From NCBI RefSeq assembly GCF_000142805.1, contig NC_013079.1:248001-312000 (forward strand): DNA of 64,000 bases. The letters run 5' to 3'. Below, one piece after another: positions 1 through 9,800 of this stretch. Origin of the DNA: Lachancea thermotolerans CBS 6340. Lineage: Eukaryota > Ascomycota > Saccharomycetes > Saccharomycetales > Saccharomycetaceae. How positions within the stretch are numbered: the stretch's first letter is position 1; each line of letters begins with the position of its first letter. The notes beneath the pieces were generated by a model. The model worked only from the letters and a program-made list of their open reading frames with translations. It was not told where the DNA came from and ran no database searches. The position numbers were made by a program, and so were the translations under genes.

Positions 1-8
1 TGCACCTC

Positions 9-497
9 CTAGCGGTCCATGTTCATGTCCATGTCCATGTCCATATCCACATCCTGCGACTCCGGCGTTTCGACCAGCGTCTTGCCGTCACTAGTCCCGT
101 TGTCGCTGTCGTCGAATTCTTCCAGATCCTTGTCGTAAAGGCAGTAATTGACTGCGGTGATATTGTCTAGGCTCAACCTGCTGTTGTAACTGCCGTTTAT
201 GAGAGCCGACCCGTAGCCCTCCAATATGTAGTCTTCAATTTCCACGTACGGCGACGACGTCGCAGAGTCGCTGGAGTTTTGGCGCGCACTCATGGCTATC
301 GCACACACAGCATCGTCTATCAGCGGTGGCGCTTCTCTTGTGTTTTCCGCGGGGGCAGCTCTCCCCGGGAAACTTCCCATCGATGCCTTTAGCCGCTTCC
401 TGGTCGGCTGTTGCGGCCCGTCGCTGCCATGTTGTAAGTCCCTTTTCAGAGTATTTCCCAAATCGCCGTTGAATCCTGTGCCAAACTGCGGTACCAT
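9..497 (-). CDS. Uncharacterised 162-residue protein, possible YML053C counterpart
   Basis: I do not recognise this protein from its sequence. It is hydrophilic and low in complexity: a short basic patch (R33-K34-R35-L36-K37) could be a nuclear localisation signal, the middle is Ser/Asn rich, and the C-terminus is acidic and ends in alternating Met-Asp residues encoded by a hexanucleotide repeat. It opens with ATG at 497 and ends with TAG at 9-11. Its only functional clue is position: on the minus strand, two genes before SUR7, as YML053C is relative to SUR7 in S. cerevisiae. YML053C itself is of unknown function and about 212 residues. A divergent gene lies 248 bp to the right. That it is a gene is fairly likely; its orthology is an inference from order and strand. 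Confidence 0.55.
   Translation of the reverse strand: MVPQFGTGFNGDLGNTLKRDLQHGSDGPQQPTRKRLKASMGSFPGRAAPAENTREAPPLIDDAVCAIAMSARQNSSDSATSSPYVEIEDYILEGYGSALINGSYNSRLSLDNITAVNYCLYDKDLEEFDDSDNGTSDGKTLVETPESQDVDMDMDMDMNMDR
15..44. repeat. Hexanucleotide tandem repeat (GTCCAT)5
   Basis: Five near-identical copies of a 6-base unit (the second copy has one change). On the minus strand it encodes the Met-Asp run at the C-terminus of the first gene, so its length probably varies without breaking the frame. Confidence 0.8.
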
Positions 498-745
498 TTC
501 CCTGCGCTGCTATCGACCTTCAAGACAGCTCTCTGTCCGATAATGATCACCAGTTGTTGTAGTCGCTTTTAAGAAATGTAATGGAAGAAAAAGGTTCTAC
601 GTCAATAGTGACCAAACCATAATGCGTTTTTCCAAACCTAAAAGCGCAGACAAGCTGATTTACCGCTAAGATACATAACGACTACTGGTGAATAGATTCG
701 GACCGCAGCAGGATACGCGTGATACAAGCTTCAAAAGGTACCACC

Positions 746-1234
746 ATGGACCGTCTCAACTCCCTAGAAAAAAGTCTCCCACCAGAACGGCCCGCCACCG
801 ATCAGGCCATCGACAAGCTGAACCAGCAGGTTACTCAGGAGTTCAAAATAGCCGCCAACGCCGTGACGAGTCTCTACCGGCTTTCGTCGGAGCGCAGCTC
901 TCTCAGCAGGCACGCAGGGTATGCCGAGTGTCTGGACGACGTCCTACAGCAGCTCGAGAGCGGCCGCACCGCGGAAGAGTTGCGGCAGTGGTGCGAGAAT
1001 CGGAAACACGAGATTCGCGGCTCCGCGGCGGCGAAAACAGACTCGAGTGCTCCCACAGTAGTAGCAAGGACTCCCGCGGCGCCTGGCACGCCAGCTAGTG
1101 GCGTTGCCGCGCCGCTAGGCTCTTTCGCTTCCCGCGACAGGCGCGCGAAGCCGAACCGGGCGAGCGTCGCGCAAGCAGACCCCGAGCGCAAGATTAAAAA
1201 GCCCAGAAACTGGAGTAACCGGTCTGAACCCTAG
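746..1234 (+). CDS. Small helical protein, possible YJR056C/HAPSTR1-like (C16orf72) family
   Basis: A 162-residue protein. Residues about 25-75 look like one conserved helical segment with a pattern of the type FKxAAxxVTSLYR...GYxECLDDVLQ, which resembles the C16orf72/HAPSTR1 stress-response family; the rest is Ala/Pro/Ser rich and the C-terminus is basic. The ATG at 746 sits in a good context (ACCACCATGG); a longer frame from 719 would need a GTG start. Its place and strand match YJR056C in the chromosome X track, next to HIT1 and KCH1 orthologues. The family match is from memory of the consensus, and the function in yeast is not established. Confidence 0.55.
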   Translation: MDRLNSLEKSLPPERPATDQAIDKLNQQVTQEFKIAANAVTSLYRLSSERSSLSRHAGYAECLDDVLQQLESGRTAEELRQWCENRKHEIRGSAAAKTDSSAPTVVARTPAAPGTPASGVAAPLGSFASRDRRAKPNRASVAQADPERKIKKPRNWSNRSEP

Positions 1235-2257
1235 CCCGGCTGACGCGGCCGCTCTATTCCCCGCGGCAAGATTGTGAATTTTCCTCTAGCCACGCTGTAG
1301 CGCCCCACAATAGGGTCTACACTTGGCTGCACTACTGCAGCAGAACTCTGCCCAAAAGCTAGAGAAAAGCACGAACTACACACAAGCTACTCAAGCCAGA
1401 ATCATGTACAGAAGCCGAAGACAGAAGCCGAAGACATAAGCCAACGACAGAAGCCAACGACAGAAATGCTTCTACCGCCCCGAGCCTTGGCCCCGAAACT
1501 CCAGAACAACCGATAAACGCGCAGGGCTACCAGACCTCTGGGCGCCCCATGCTCTCTATGCTCCGGTTTCCTTCTGCCTCTCTCGCGCCGGCCCTCGCCA
1601 GAGCCTCCGTGGGCGCAGCCGGACTTACCGTAGCTGCGTCTTATAGACACCGTGCGCACGTACTACGAAGCGGCATCGGGCATCATAGACGTAGGGCACG
1701 CGTGCGTGTTACGTCATAACCAACCTTTACCACGTGACCTAGCACTCGAGGCTCGCGATGCCCTCCTATTGCACGCATTATACCGGTCCATTAACTAATC
1801 ATTGCGTTCCCGCTGGGCTCCTTGTGTGTGTCCACAGCGGCCCCTGCGGCATCCCCGCCGCGGGAGCTCTGCGTGCGTATCCCTCTCTGACCGCTCTTCT
1901 ATTGCGTGTCCCCGCCGTAACGGGTTAAATGCAAACAATTACATGTTCTTGCAGCTAATTCTTGCGTATGGAAAAAAGTTTCCCGAGGTTTTCTAGCGGG
2001 AGACAGCTACGGAGAAGGCATTTATAGCAAACAAGGAAACTTCCAAGCAAGGCTTTCGCCAGGGTCGACCCGACAATTTTTCGGCGTGGTAGATATAAAT
2101 CTTCAGGAGAAAAAGACAGCTCTCTCTAGACTAGAACCTTTGGAAATTGAAAAATTCGAGAGTTTTGCAAGCGCAAAGGTTTCACAAGAAGTTAGAGAAA
2201 CGATTGGCACAGGCTAATTAGCGCATATCCCTTTCGAACGACTCACTACGCAACAAG
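1235..2257. promoter_or_regulatory. SUR7 upstream region, no gene seen
   Basis: About 1 kb without a convincing gene. It holds one CACGTG at 1731-1736 and a TATAAAT at 2094-2100, about 158 bp before the SUR7 ATG. Short frames here (for example 1402-1659 on the minus strand) have no family resemblance. Confidence 0.4.
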
Positions 2258-3133
2258 ATGGCCCTTTTGAGCGTTGCTAACCGCACCGTGACCCTACTGT
2301 TTTTGGCAGGTAACACCCTGCTGCTGATTTTGATTATCCTTTCCGGAGCCACGACCAGCTTCCCCGTCAAACGCTTCTACTGGCTGCAGGCAGACACCAG
2401 TGGACTGGGCTCTGCGCCTTCGGTGTCCAGATGGACTTTCTGGGGTCTGTGCGACTACACCAACGGCAACCTGAGCTGCAACGACCTGTCCCCTGCATAC
2501 CCAATCTCGCCCAAGGACAACTTCGGCACCACGACCAACATCCCTTCGGACTTCATCAGCGACAGAAACACCTACTACTACTTGACCAGATTTTCTTTCT
2601 GTTTCTTCTGGGTTGCGCTCGCTTTTATCGGCGTGGCTTTCCTGCTGTACGTGATTTCATGGTGCTCCTACTCGTTCACCAAGGTGGTGTTCATCCTCTC
2701 CACCGTTGGCGCGCTCTTCGACATCGCTGCGGTCTGCTTGCAGACTGCTGCCTCCGTGATGGCCAGAAACGCCTTCAAGGACGGTGACAGAGACGCCAAA
2801 ATCAGCGCCACGCTGTTTGGTATTGCCTGGGCCAGTGTCGCGTGCTCCCTGTACATTTTCTTCGGTACCGGTGCCGCTTTCATCCGCAGAGCCTACCAGT
2901 CTCACAAGGAGTACGTTGAGATGCAGAAGTACAAGGAGCAGGCTTTGATGTACCAAGGCAAGCAGCAGGCTACCTCCGAGATCCCAGACGCCGAGTCCTA
3001 CGGTATTAACGAGGACTTGGAGCACAACCGCGCCACTGTTGCTCCAGAGACTCAGCCAGAGGCCCACCACAGCGGCATCAAGTTCTTCAAGATTAGAAGA
3101 ACCCAGAAGGCTGGAGACCAAGAGTCATTGTAA
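2258..3133 (+). CDS. SUR7: Sur7, eisosome/MCC tetraspan plasma membrane protein
   Basis: A 291-residue tetraspan protein of the Sur7/Pal1-type family that marks the static membrane compartment of Can1 above eisosomes and affects endocytosis and cell wall. Four membrane segments are visible at about residues 10-30, 107-134, 142-166 and 183-208. The first extracellular loop carries the claudin-like signature with W62, C65 and C74, and motifs shared with S. cerevisiae Sur7 include FLAGNTLLLIL near the start, the YPISP and FNF/DNFG region, and YLTRFSFCFFW. The cytosolic tail is hydrophilic and ends in a basic stretch. Length is close to the 302 residues of Sur7. It sits before GAL80, as YML052W does before YML051W. 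Confidence 0.95.
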   Translation: MALLSVANRTVTLLFLAGNTLLLILIILSGATTSFPVKRFYWLQADTSGLGSAPSVSRWTFWGLCDYTNGNLSCNDLSPAYPISPKDNFGTTTNIPSDFISDRNTYYYLTRFSFCFFWVALAFIGVAFLLYVISWCSYSFTKVVFILSTVGALFDIAAVCLQTAASVMARNAFKDGDRDAKISATLFGIAWASVACSLYIFFGTGAAFIRRAYQSHKEYVEMQKYKEQALMYQGKQQATSEIPDAESYGINEDLEHNRATVAPETQPEAHHSGIKFFKIRRTQKAGDQESL

Positions 3134-3841
3134 TCTGCCCAGTGACGGTCTACTGTTATTTCGCCTCACTGGCCGCCCTCATATTTCAAAAGCTAAGCCC
3201 ATCGGGCCCACCGCCCCCTTTTTTTTTTTTACCCCCGTCTATTAACATTCTAGTTCTTAAGGGCAACGGCCCTCAAGGTATCAATTGTATTATCTGAGCA
3301 CTATCCTCAATCCGTCTCTCCTGGTACTGTTTAGCTGGTGGACCCCACTGCTCTCTAATTTTTCAGTGTCGCAGCTTTACAATAGCGAGGAGCGTCGAAA
3401 CAAAAGCCCTAAAAAAATAATAGTGGAGAGTGGACAGTATGAAACCACTTTTATCATGGCTTGAATTCCATTCACCTCCCTGGATACCAATTCACTCCCT
3501 TGCAATGAAGAAATATAACTCATCTATCTGTGCTCCTTTACCTCGGCTTAAGTGGCGTTGTTATTGGCGTAGTCTAGTAGGTGAGCAACTATTTCGAAGA
3601 ATTCTATAATTAATTAATACCATATCATTAGCACTAAGTCTCTCCTTCGTGGTCTAACCTTAGCCACGCTTGCCCTGTGATGGGCTTGACTTGAACGGAT
3701 TTTGTTGTTTTAGCCCTAAACTTTCAAACATAAGCCCTAACAGTTTCTTATAACCATACTAACCTGGGGAAGCATTTGTAAGAAAGTTGTGCCAGCGTTC
3801 CAAAAACCTGCGGCGGCGTCCACTTGCACCGAGTTTGCACG
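3134..3841. promoter_or_regulatory. SUR7-GAL80 intergenic region, no gene seen
   Basis: About 700 bp, rather A+T rich, with pyrimidine-rich tracts after SUR7. I found no CGG-N11-CCG Gal4 site; the closest is CGG-N12-CCG at 3814-3831, one base too long. Confidence 0.4.
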
Positions 3842-5116
3842 ATGAACAACAATAAAAGGTCCTATGTGTCCACTGTTCCGAAGGCGAATCCTCTCAGGGT
3901 TGGTTTTATTGGACTCTCAGCCTACAAAGGATGGGCCATAAAGTCGCATTATCCGGCAATCTTGCAGTTGCCGTCACAATTCCAAGTAACAGCATTGCTC
4001 AACTTAGATATAGAAACGTCTCTGGCCACAATAAAAAAACTGAAGCTTACCAAGGCCACAGCGTTCAGTGACGTATCTTCGTTCGCGTCCTATGATAACG
4101 TTGATATGGTGGTGATATCTGTGAACGTCCCAGAGCTCTTCACCATTGTCATGGAGCTTCTTGAAAACTCCAAAGCCAATCCAAACCTCAAGTACATATA
4201 CAGCGAGTGGAGCTTGGGGAAGAATCTCAAGGAAGCCGAAGCCATCCACAAAGCTGCAAAAGAGCGTGGGGTCCAGACCATCATTTCGTTGCAGGGGCGC
4301 AAGTCTCCTTACGTCGTTAGAGCAAAAGAGCTGGTAAGCGAGGGTTGCATCGGTGATATCAACAGCATCGAAATCGCTGCAAATGGTGGGTGGTACGGCT
4401 ACGAGCGCCCAATCAAGTCTCCCAAATATCTTTACGATGCCGCAAGCGGCGTGAGCCTGCTATCTATTGCTTTCGGCCACACAATAGACATTCTGCAATA
4501 CATCACCGCTTCCTACTTCTCCGAAATTAATGCTATGATATTTAACAATATACCGTACCAGGTCCTTCTCGATGAACATGGTAAGAAAACAGGCGAAAAA
4601 GCTGAAAAGACCGCTCCGGATCATCTTCTATTTCAGGGTTCCCTCAGCCATGGCAACGTGCCCGTGTCCTGTAGCTTCAAAGGAGGTACCCCAGTGAAGA
4701 AGTTCAGCAAGAATCTAGTGATTGACATCCACGGAACCAAAGGCGACCTCAAGCTCGAGGGCGATGCTGGGTTTGCTGAGATGTCTAATTTGGTTTTGTA
4801 TTTCTGTGGCCTGAAAAAGGAAGGATCAATGAACGTCTCAACTGGTTCGTCGGGCGCGGAGACTATGGAGGTATACCATCTCCGGAACTACAACTCAGTC
4901 GTGGGGAACATTCTACGCATTTATGAGGCTATTGCTGATTTCCATTTTAGAACCAATCCGCGCACGAAGCTACCACCTAAGCTGGAAAGACAAGGCTTTC
5001 TCTTTGAAGGGTTTCCAACTTTTAAAGACGCTCTGATCGTACATCAACTCATCCAGAGAGTGATAGAAAGCAGCCAACAAAAAACCACATTACCTACGTC
5101 TTTTGAGGCAGTTTAA
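3842..5116 (+). CDS. GAL80: Gal80, repressor of the galactose regulon
   Basis: Gal80 binds the activation domain of Gal4 and keeps GAL genes off until Gal3/Gal1 with galactose and ATP removes it. The protein (424 residues; S. cerevisiae 435) has an N-terminal Rossmann fold of the Gfo/Idh/MocA type with VGFIGLSAYKGWA near residues 20-32, followed by the SEWSLGKN segment and the C-terminal dimerisation/Gal4-binding domain. The ATG at 3842 is the first in frame; a frame from 3824 would need TTG. It lies between SUR7 and HIT1, and its stop is only 10 bp from the convergent HIT1 stop, so the two 3' ends must be very tight. Confidence 0.95.
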   Translation: MNNNKRSYVSTVPKANPLRVGFIGLSAYKGWAIKSHYPAILQLPSQFQVTALLNLDIETSLATIKKLKLTKATAFSDVSSFASYDNVDMVVISVNVPELFTIVMELLENSKANPNLKYIYSEWSLGKNLKEAEAIHKAAKERGVQTIISLQGRKSPYVVRAKELVSEGCIGDINSIEIAANGGWYGYERPIKSPKYLYDAASGVSLLSIAFGHTIDILQYITASYFSEINAMIFNNIPYQVLLDEHGKKTGEKAEKTAPDHLLFQGSLSHGNVPVSCSFKGGTPVKKFSKNLVIDIHGTKGDLKLEGDAGFAEMSNLVLYFCGLKKEGSMNVSTGSSGAETMEVYHLRNYNSVVGNILRIYEAIADFHFRTNPRTKLPPKLERQGFLFEGFPTFKDALIVHQLIQRVIESSQQKTTLPTSFEAV

Positions 5117-5126
5117 CTCATGCCGC

Positions 5127-5594
5127 CTAACTTTCATTCGACAGCTTGGCTAGGCTCACTTGACAGAACTCTTCAATGGCTTCGTTGTAGTGAACCCCTC
5201 CGTACCTGAGCGTATTCAGGTAGTCTACTGCGAGCTGTTGCTTAACTTCTGCCGACGTCTGCGTATCCGAAGAGCCCAACGCTCCCACTCCTATATTCAG
5301 GATTCTGTACACTTTAGCAAGGTGAAATTTCACTGTGTTGTAGCTTAGCAGCTCCTGGATTTCTTTAGTGTTCTGGTACAATTCATCAAATTGTTCAGTC
5401 GGTAGCCTTCCAGTATCCGACTTTGCTTCAGGCCCTTCGCTATCAGACACATGCTTTTTCTCTTCTGCTTCTTTTTCGCTATGAACATGCTTCTCCTGGT
5501 CCTTGAAGCACGACAAAGAACAGTACCGAACTGCGCACTTCGGACATTTATATTTAGAGGGCTCTTGGTTGCATATTTCGCACTTAGCAGACAT
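5127..5594 (-). CDS. HIT1: Hit1, zf-HIT protein for box C/D snoRNP assembly
   Basis: A 155-residue protein (S. cerevisiae 164) with an N-terminal zf-HIT zinc-binding domain: C5, C8, C17, C20, C25, C29 and H36/H38 are in the expected spacing. The rest is helical with an acidic Glu/Lys linker (about 38-62). In yeast Hit1 works with Rsa1 and the R2TP complex in assembling box C/D snoRNPs. It corresponds to YJR055W with the strand flipped as for all YJR genes here, and is convergent with GAL80 and divergent from AIM32 (240 bp between starts). Confidence 0.92.
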   Translation of the reverse strand: MSAKCEICNQEPSKYKCPKCAVRYCSLSCFKDQEKHVHSEKEAEEKKHVSDSEGPEAKSDTGRLPTEQFDELYQNTKEIQELLSYNTVKFHLAKVYRILNIGVGALGSSDTQTSAEVKQQLAVDYLNTLRYGGVHYNEAIEEFCQVSLAKLSNES

Positions 5595-5834
5595 TCTCGT
5601 CCTAAAAACTGCTTATGATCGATGTTTTGTAAGTGCCACAGCTAGCTCATCTCATTATCACTTTTCGAGCTCATCACTTATTAAAAAGGTATTGAAAAAA
5701 ATCCTTTGAGGCCGGAGATAATCGGAGTAAGCAAAACGATGAAGTTTAAAACTACGATACAGATGAAAACCAGGCCAAGCCGCCTTTTCAATTAGGTTAC
5801 TTCGCCATTGGTTATTTATCAAGTTTCCTAAACT

Positions 5835-6833
5835 ATGTTCAGAGTGCGCGCCCCCTGGTTGAAGACTCTCGTTGAACTGAGGCAAGGAACGACCCAAAGG
5901 AGAGCCCTGCACAGTAAGTACCGGCATGTTGGCTTTGGGGCTTCGGCCCAGCTTCAGCAGTCGTGCGAATGTTTCATACAGAAATTGAATCGAGAGCTTC
6001 CTAGAGACGCCCAACTAGACGCCAGCATTGATCTCCCCAAGAAGACCCCAAGCTACCACAAGCACCTCATGTTAATATCTCCCCCTGATGAAGCAGGAAA
6101 AGATCCAGAATGGAAAGGATCTTGGCAAGCGAAGCTCGAGCTGAATCCTGAATGGCCTTATTCTGCTATTGCTGAGGTCAAGAAACACCTGAAAGAAACA
6201 AAAAGGGGCGAAGGCATTCTAATTAATGCGATATCAGTGATGCGCAGCAAATCGCTTGGCGACCCGTCTTCGGAAAAGAAGGCACGATTTCTGGCCCTTC
6301 CTGATATGAAGGTTTACGAGGTTTCGCAAAGCGAGCTTAAAGATTTTGCATACTTCGTTGGTGAAGGGATGGTGCAGCAGCCGCGAGGAAGAGCGGTGGC
6401 ATTTGCAGATTACTTAAAAGGCGCGGATGCTATTTCAAAGGAGCTCGAACACCGAGAAGTCGCAAGCACTGCTGCGGCAGGCATGAAACAGTTCGCGGCT
6501 CAGAGCTACCAAAACAACCTAGTATTGGTTTGCGGCCATCATCAAAGGGACGAAAGGTGTGGGCAGATCGCGCCGAGACTTATCAAAGAATTCGAAGCAA
6601 AAGTTGAGGAAGATCTAGATTTGGCTATCGTCTCCCACATAGGTGGGCACAAATTCGCGGGAAATGTTATATTTTACAAGTTCCTGGGGTTCGAAGCCGA
6701 TGGCAAGGCGACCGTCGATAGCTTATGGTTCGGAAAGATTCTTCCATCTGCAGTACCTACTCTATTAGAACACTTAGGAAGGAATGAGATTATCACCCCT
6801 TGGTTTCGCGGAGGGTGCCTTCTCGAGAGTTAG
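5835..6833 (+). CDS. AIM32: Aim32, thioredoxin-like Fe-S protein of mitochondria
   Basis: A 332-residue sucrase/ferredoxin-like protein. The thioredoxin-like ferredoxin domain has its cysteine pair in C233-GHHQRDER-C242, followed by H268/H272 in [11 protein letters not shown] and C328 in the PWFRGGC tail, the pattern of the Aim32/Apd1 Fe-S family. The N-terminus is basic and lacks acidic residues ([19 protein letters not shown]), which fits a mitochondrial presequence. Aim32 acts in mitochondrial redox quality control of import substrates in S. cerevisiae. It is the YML050W counterpart, between HIT1 and RSE1; its stop is 41 bp from the RSE1 stop (convergent). Confidence 0.92.
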
Positions 6834-6874
6834 GTAATGTTTATAAACAGGCCCGTAAATATTCGTACAATTTC

Positions 6875-9800
6875 TTATACATGATTAGCTCGGAACTCAG
6901 CTAGACGACTTTTCACGAAAGCTACATCCTTGAAGCCGAGTTTCTTCGTTAAAAACTCTTGTTCGCTAGGATAAAGCTGATAAAACTGCTCACATAGATC
7001 ACCGTCGATTACCTTCCTTACTGGTGCGTAGTAACTCCTGTAAACAGTATGATCTCTTCCGACTAGGCTGAAAGCACCCTCAACTATAGGCCGAGGGCTC
7101 TTGTGTTTCAATTTAGTGCCTTGGTTGTAATCCATACTCCAGTCATCGGTGTGTTCTGATTCTTCCGAGGCTTTCTGAGCTTCGAAGTCCATATAAAAGG
7201 CTTCATCTGCTTCACTGAGGCCACCTTGTAGCTTCTCTAGGAATTCTGCTTCTTTTTTAGTCGCGAGGGGAAGCAAACATCCCACTGAGCCTTGTAATCC
7301 CAAGTAAAGAATGGAAACTTTGTCTGATGAATGCATGTTCTTGACGACATTCAACGAGACAGGTATATCGTTTGCGTAAAAATGATTTACCAGATCCCAT
7401 TTGAAAGGGCATTCCATTATGTTCTTTGCAATGCTGTTATTGACGTTGTTGTGGAACTTGCTCAAGAAAAAGGGAAATTCGTCGCTAACCAACCTTTCGT
7501 GGATGCTAGGAAGCCTGAGAACCCATATGTTTCCAAAACGGTCACCTCCGACAACAGTTGAGCGGTCCAAAAACTCCAACGCAGTTACATGTCGTTTTGT
7601 GATATCATCTGCTATCGAGATGAATCTGTCGGCTCGCTTGTCATATAAAAACAAGGTTACTGACTCGTGTATATCGCCAACAGCCACGCGGCTATCTTCC
7701 CACTGTGCGATGGAAGTTACTTTAGTAACGGACGGAGGCATTGGTGTTATTGTTTTTTTCAAAAGCTGAGACCGGCCTAAACCATACAGCACTAAGTTCC
7801 CGAACAAGCTGATAAGTAGCTTGTCTTTGAAAGCTATCATTGAATAGACCTTTTCTTCGACAGCTGTATCATGCAGAAAAGTGAGATTGTATCTTCGGCC
7901 TTTAGTCGTCTTTTCGATGTTCACAACAAAGGTTTTCAGCTTGCCGTTGCTTGTTGACATTACCAAGTGGGATTCATCACCGCCAAATCGGACGCTTTGA
8001 GCATCCAGGCACACGCAATCTGTTATGCTAATGAAAGCCTCATCAGTGCCGAAGTTTAATAACTTCCCAGATCGGTAGACAGAAATGCGGCAGCTGCTGT
8101 TTTTATGGTTATTTTCAATCACGAAGTATGTCTTGCGGTCAAATTTATCGGCAACAATTCTTCGACCCTGGAAGGGCTGATGGCCCGAAAGACTGACGCC
8201 TTCACCGCTCTTGTCAGATTCCTCGTCAGTTTTCTCTATTCTCTTTTGTTGAAACCATTTGTCTTCAGTTGTGAATTTATCGAAGCGTCCGATTAAGAGC
8301 GAACCGCTTGTAGACACCGCACAACAGCCATTAGTTTTGATGTCATTTGTTCTGAACATTGCAACAGAACTTAAAGATTGTTTTCCGTTTATGATCAATG
8401 GTCGTACTAGCATTAAGTTCGCAGTGTTGTAACTGAGCCACGTCTTATCACTATGCAAAACAGCACAGGAGGAACCTTCCACGCCTTTTGGTTGGTTCGT
8501 GCCTTCATCCTCACTCTCGCTCTCGTCTTCGTCGCTCTCGCCCTCTCCCGCTTCTTCTAATGATGCCTTGAGCTCAATTTCTGAAAGAACGGAAACTTTC
8601 ACAGGCTTGGAACCCAGATACTTGGTTCGTATGTCGAATAGTTGACCATCAGTTTTGTCAATATTAGAGCGGATGTAAACACCAGCATCCAGCCCCAAGT
8701 GTAAAAATAAAAGACCTTTAGAGTACACGAGCTTTAGGTCGCTGGGTGGAGATAATACGACCTGCATTGAGAGAACCTCGAGGAAGCTGTCTCTGCTTGT
8801 TGACTTGAGCCCGATAATCTTGACAGAGGAGTCTTGGCATCCAACAGCTAAAAAGTCGCTTTTAAAAGTTTGCGGAAGGCTGAGAGCTGTGATTTTATCC
8901 GGCATTTCCACGCGGTCCTGGTATTCGTTTAAGACTTCGCCGCCATTGGAAGTGTCGAGTTCAAACCAAACAATTTCGTTATTGGACAACCCTAGAGCTA
9001 GCTGTGTGGAAGAACATGTAGCTTCAACGATTTTGATACCAGCAGGAGGCAACCACTCGAGCTTGCTGTTCAGAACTGGCGGTTTCTTAGCTAAAGCTAT
9101 TTGCGAAAGCGAGTTCTCGCAAACCTGAATGATGGAACTCTCTCCCATCAGTCCAACAAATATCGTTCGATCATTTTCGGTTTTAAATGACTCGCTAGCG
9201 TTTTCCAGCTCTTCCAGTGAACCATCCTCAATTTTCAAAACCATGGTGGCTTTTGGAAGGCTTAAAAAGACAAGTCGGTGCCCAAGTTCGGAGGGTAATT
9301 TAATGGTCCACACATTATCAGGGTTGGGGGGGAGGGGGGACGAAATAAGTTCGCTGAAGTTGACACCAGTTGTCAGCGTCTCCAGAGTGTTTTTTTGTTG
9401 TGACAGGATGGTGAGGGGGGTTGTCCCCACGACTTTTTGCGACAACACAGGATTTGATCCTCTGAACTGGTCGAGAAGTGATAGGTTCTGAAGCTCTTCG
9501 ACCGGTCGCAGTTTCAGTTTTCGTTGAGGGTCATCAGATGTAAGAATTGAAGAGAAATCCTCGTCATTTCCCAAACCTTCGAACTCGTAAAGGCTAAGAG
9601 CGACAAATTCTCCGAGCGCTAACATCAGCCCATTCCTAAAAATATGGAGTCCTGATGAGCACGGAATGGTGTCAAAAAATGTTACAGTAAGCTTAGGAGA
9701 GGACCGAGTAGTCTCGTTGGGTATTATTTTAACCTTGAATAGGTCCCCAGTATTTGTCTGCAACAAAATAAAAAATTCCTTCTTCAGCTTGTGCAAAGTG

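Noticed and set aside
3814-3831. Gal4-like site in front of GAL80
   Set aside because: The spacing is CGG-N12-CCG, one base longer than the required N11, and it lies within 30 bp of the ATG. A similar N12 pair near 36.5 kb shows such pairs arise by chance.
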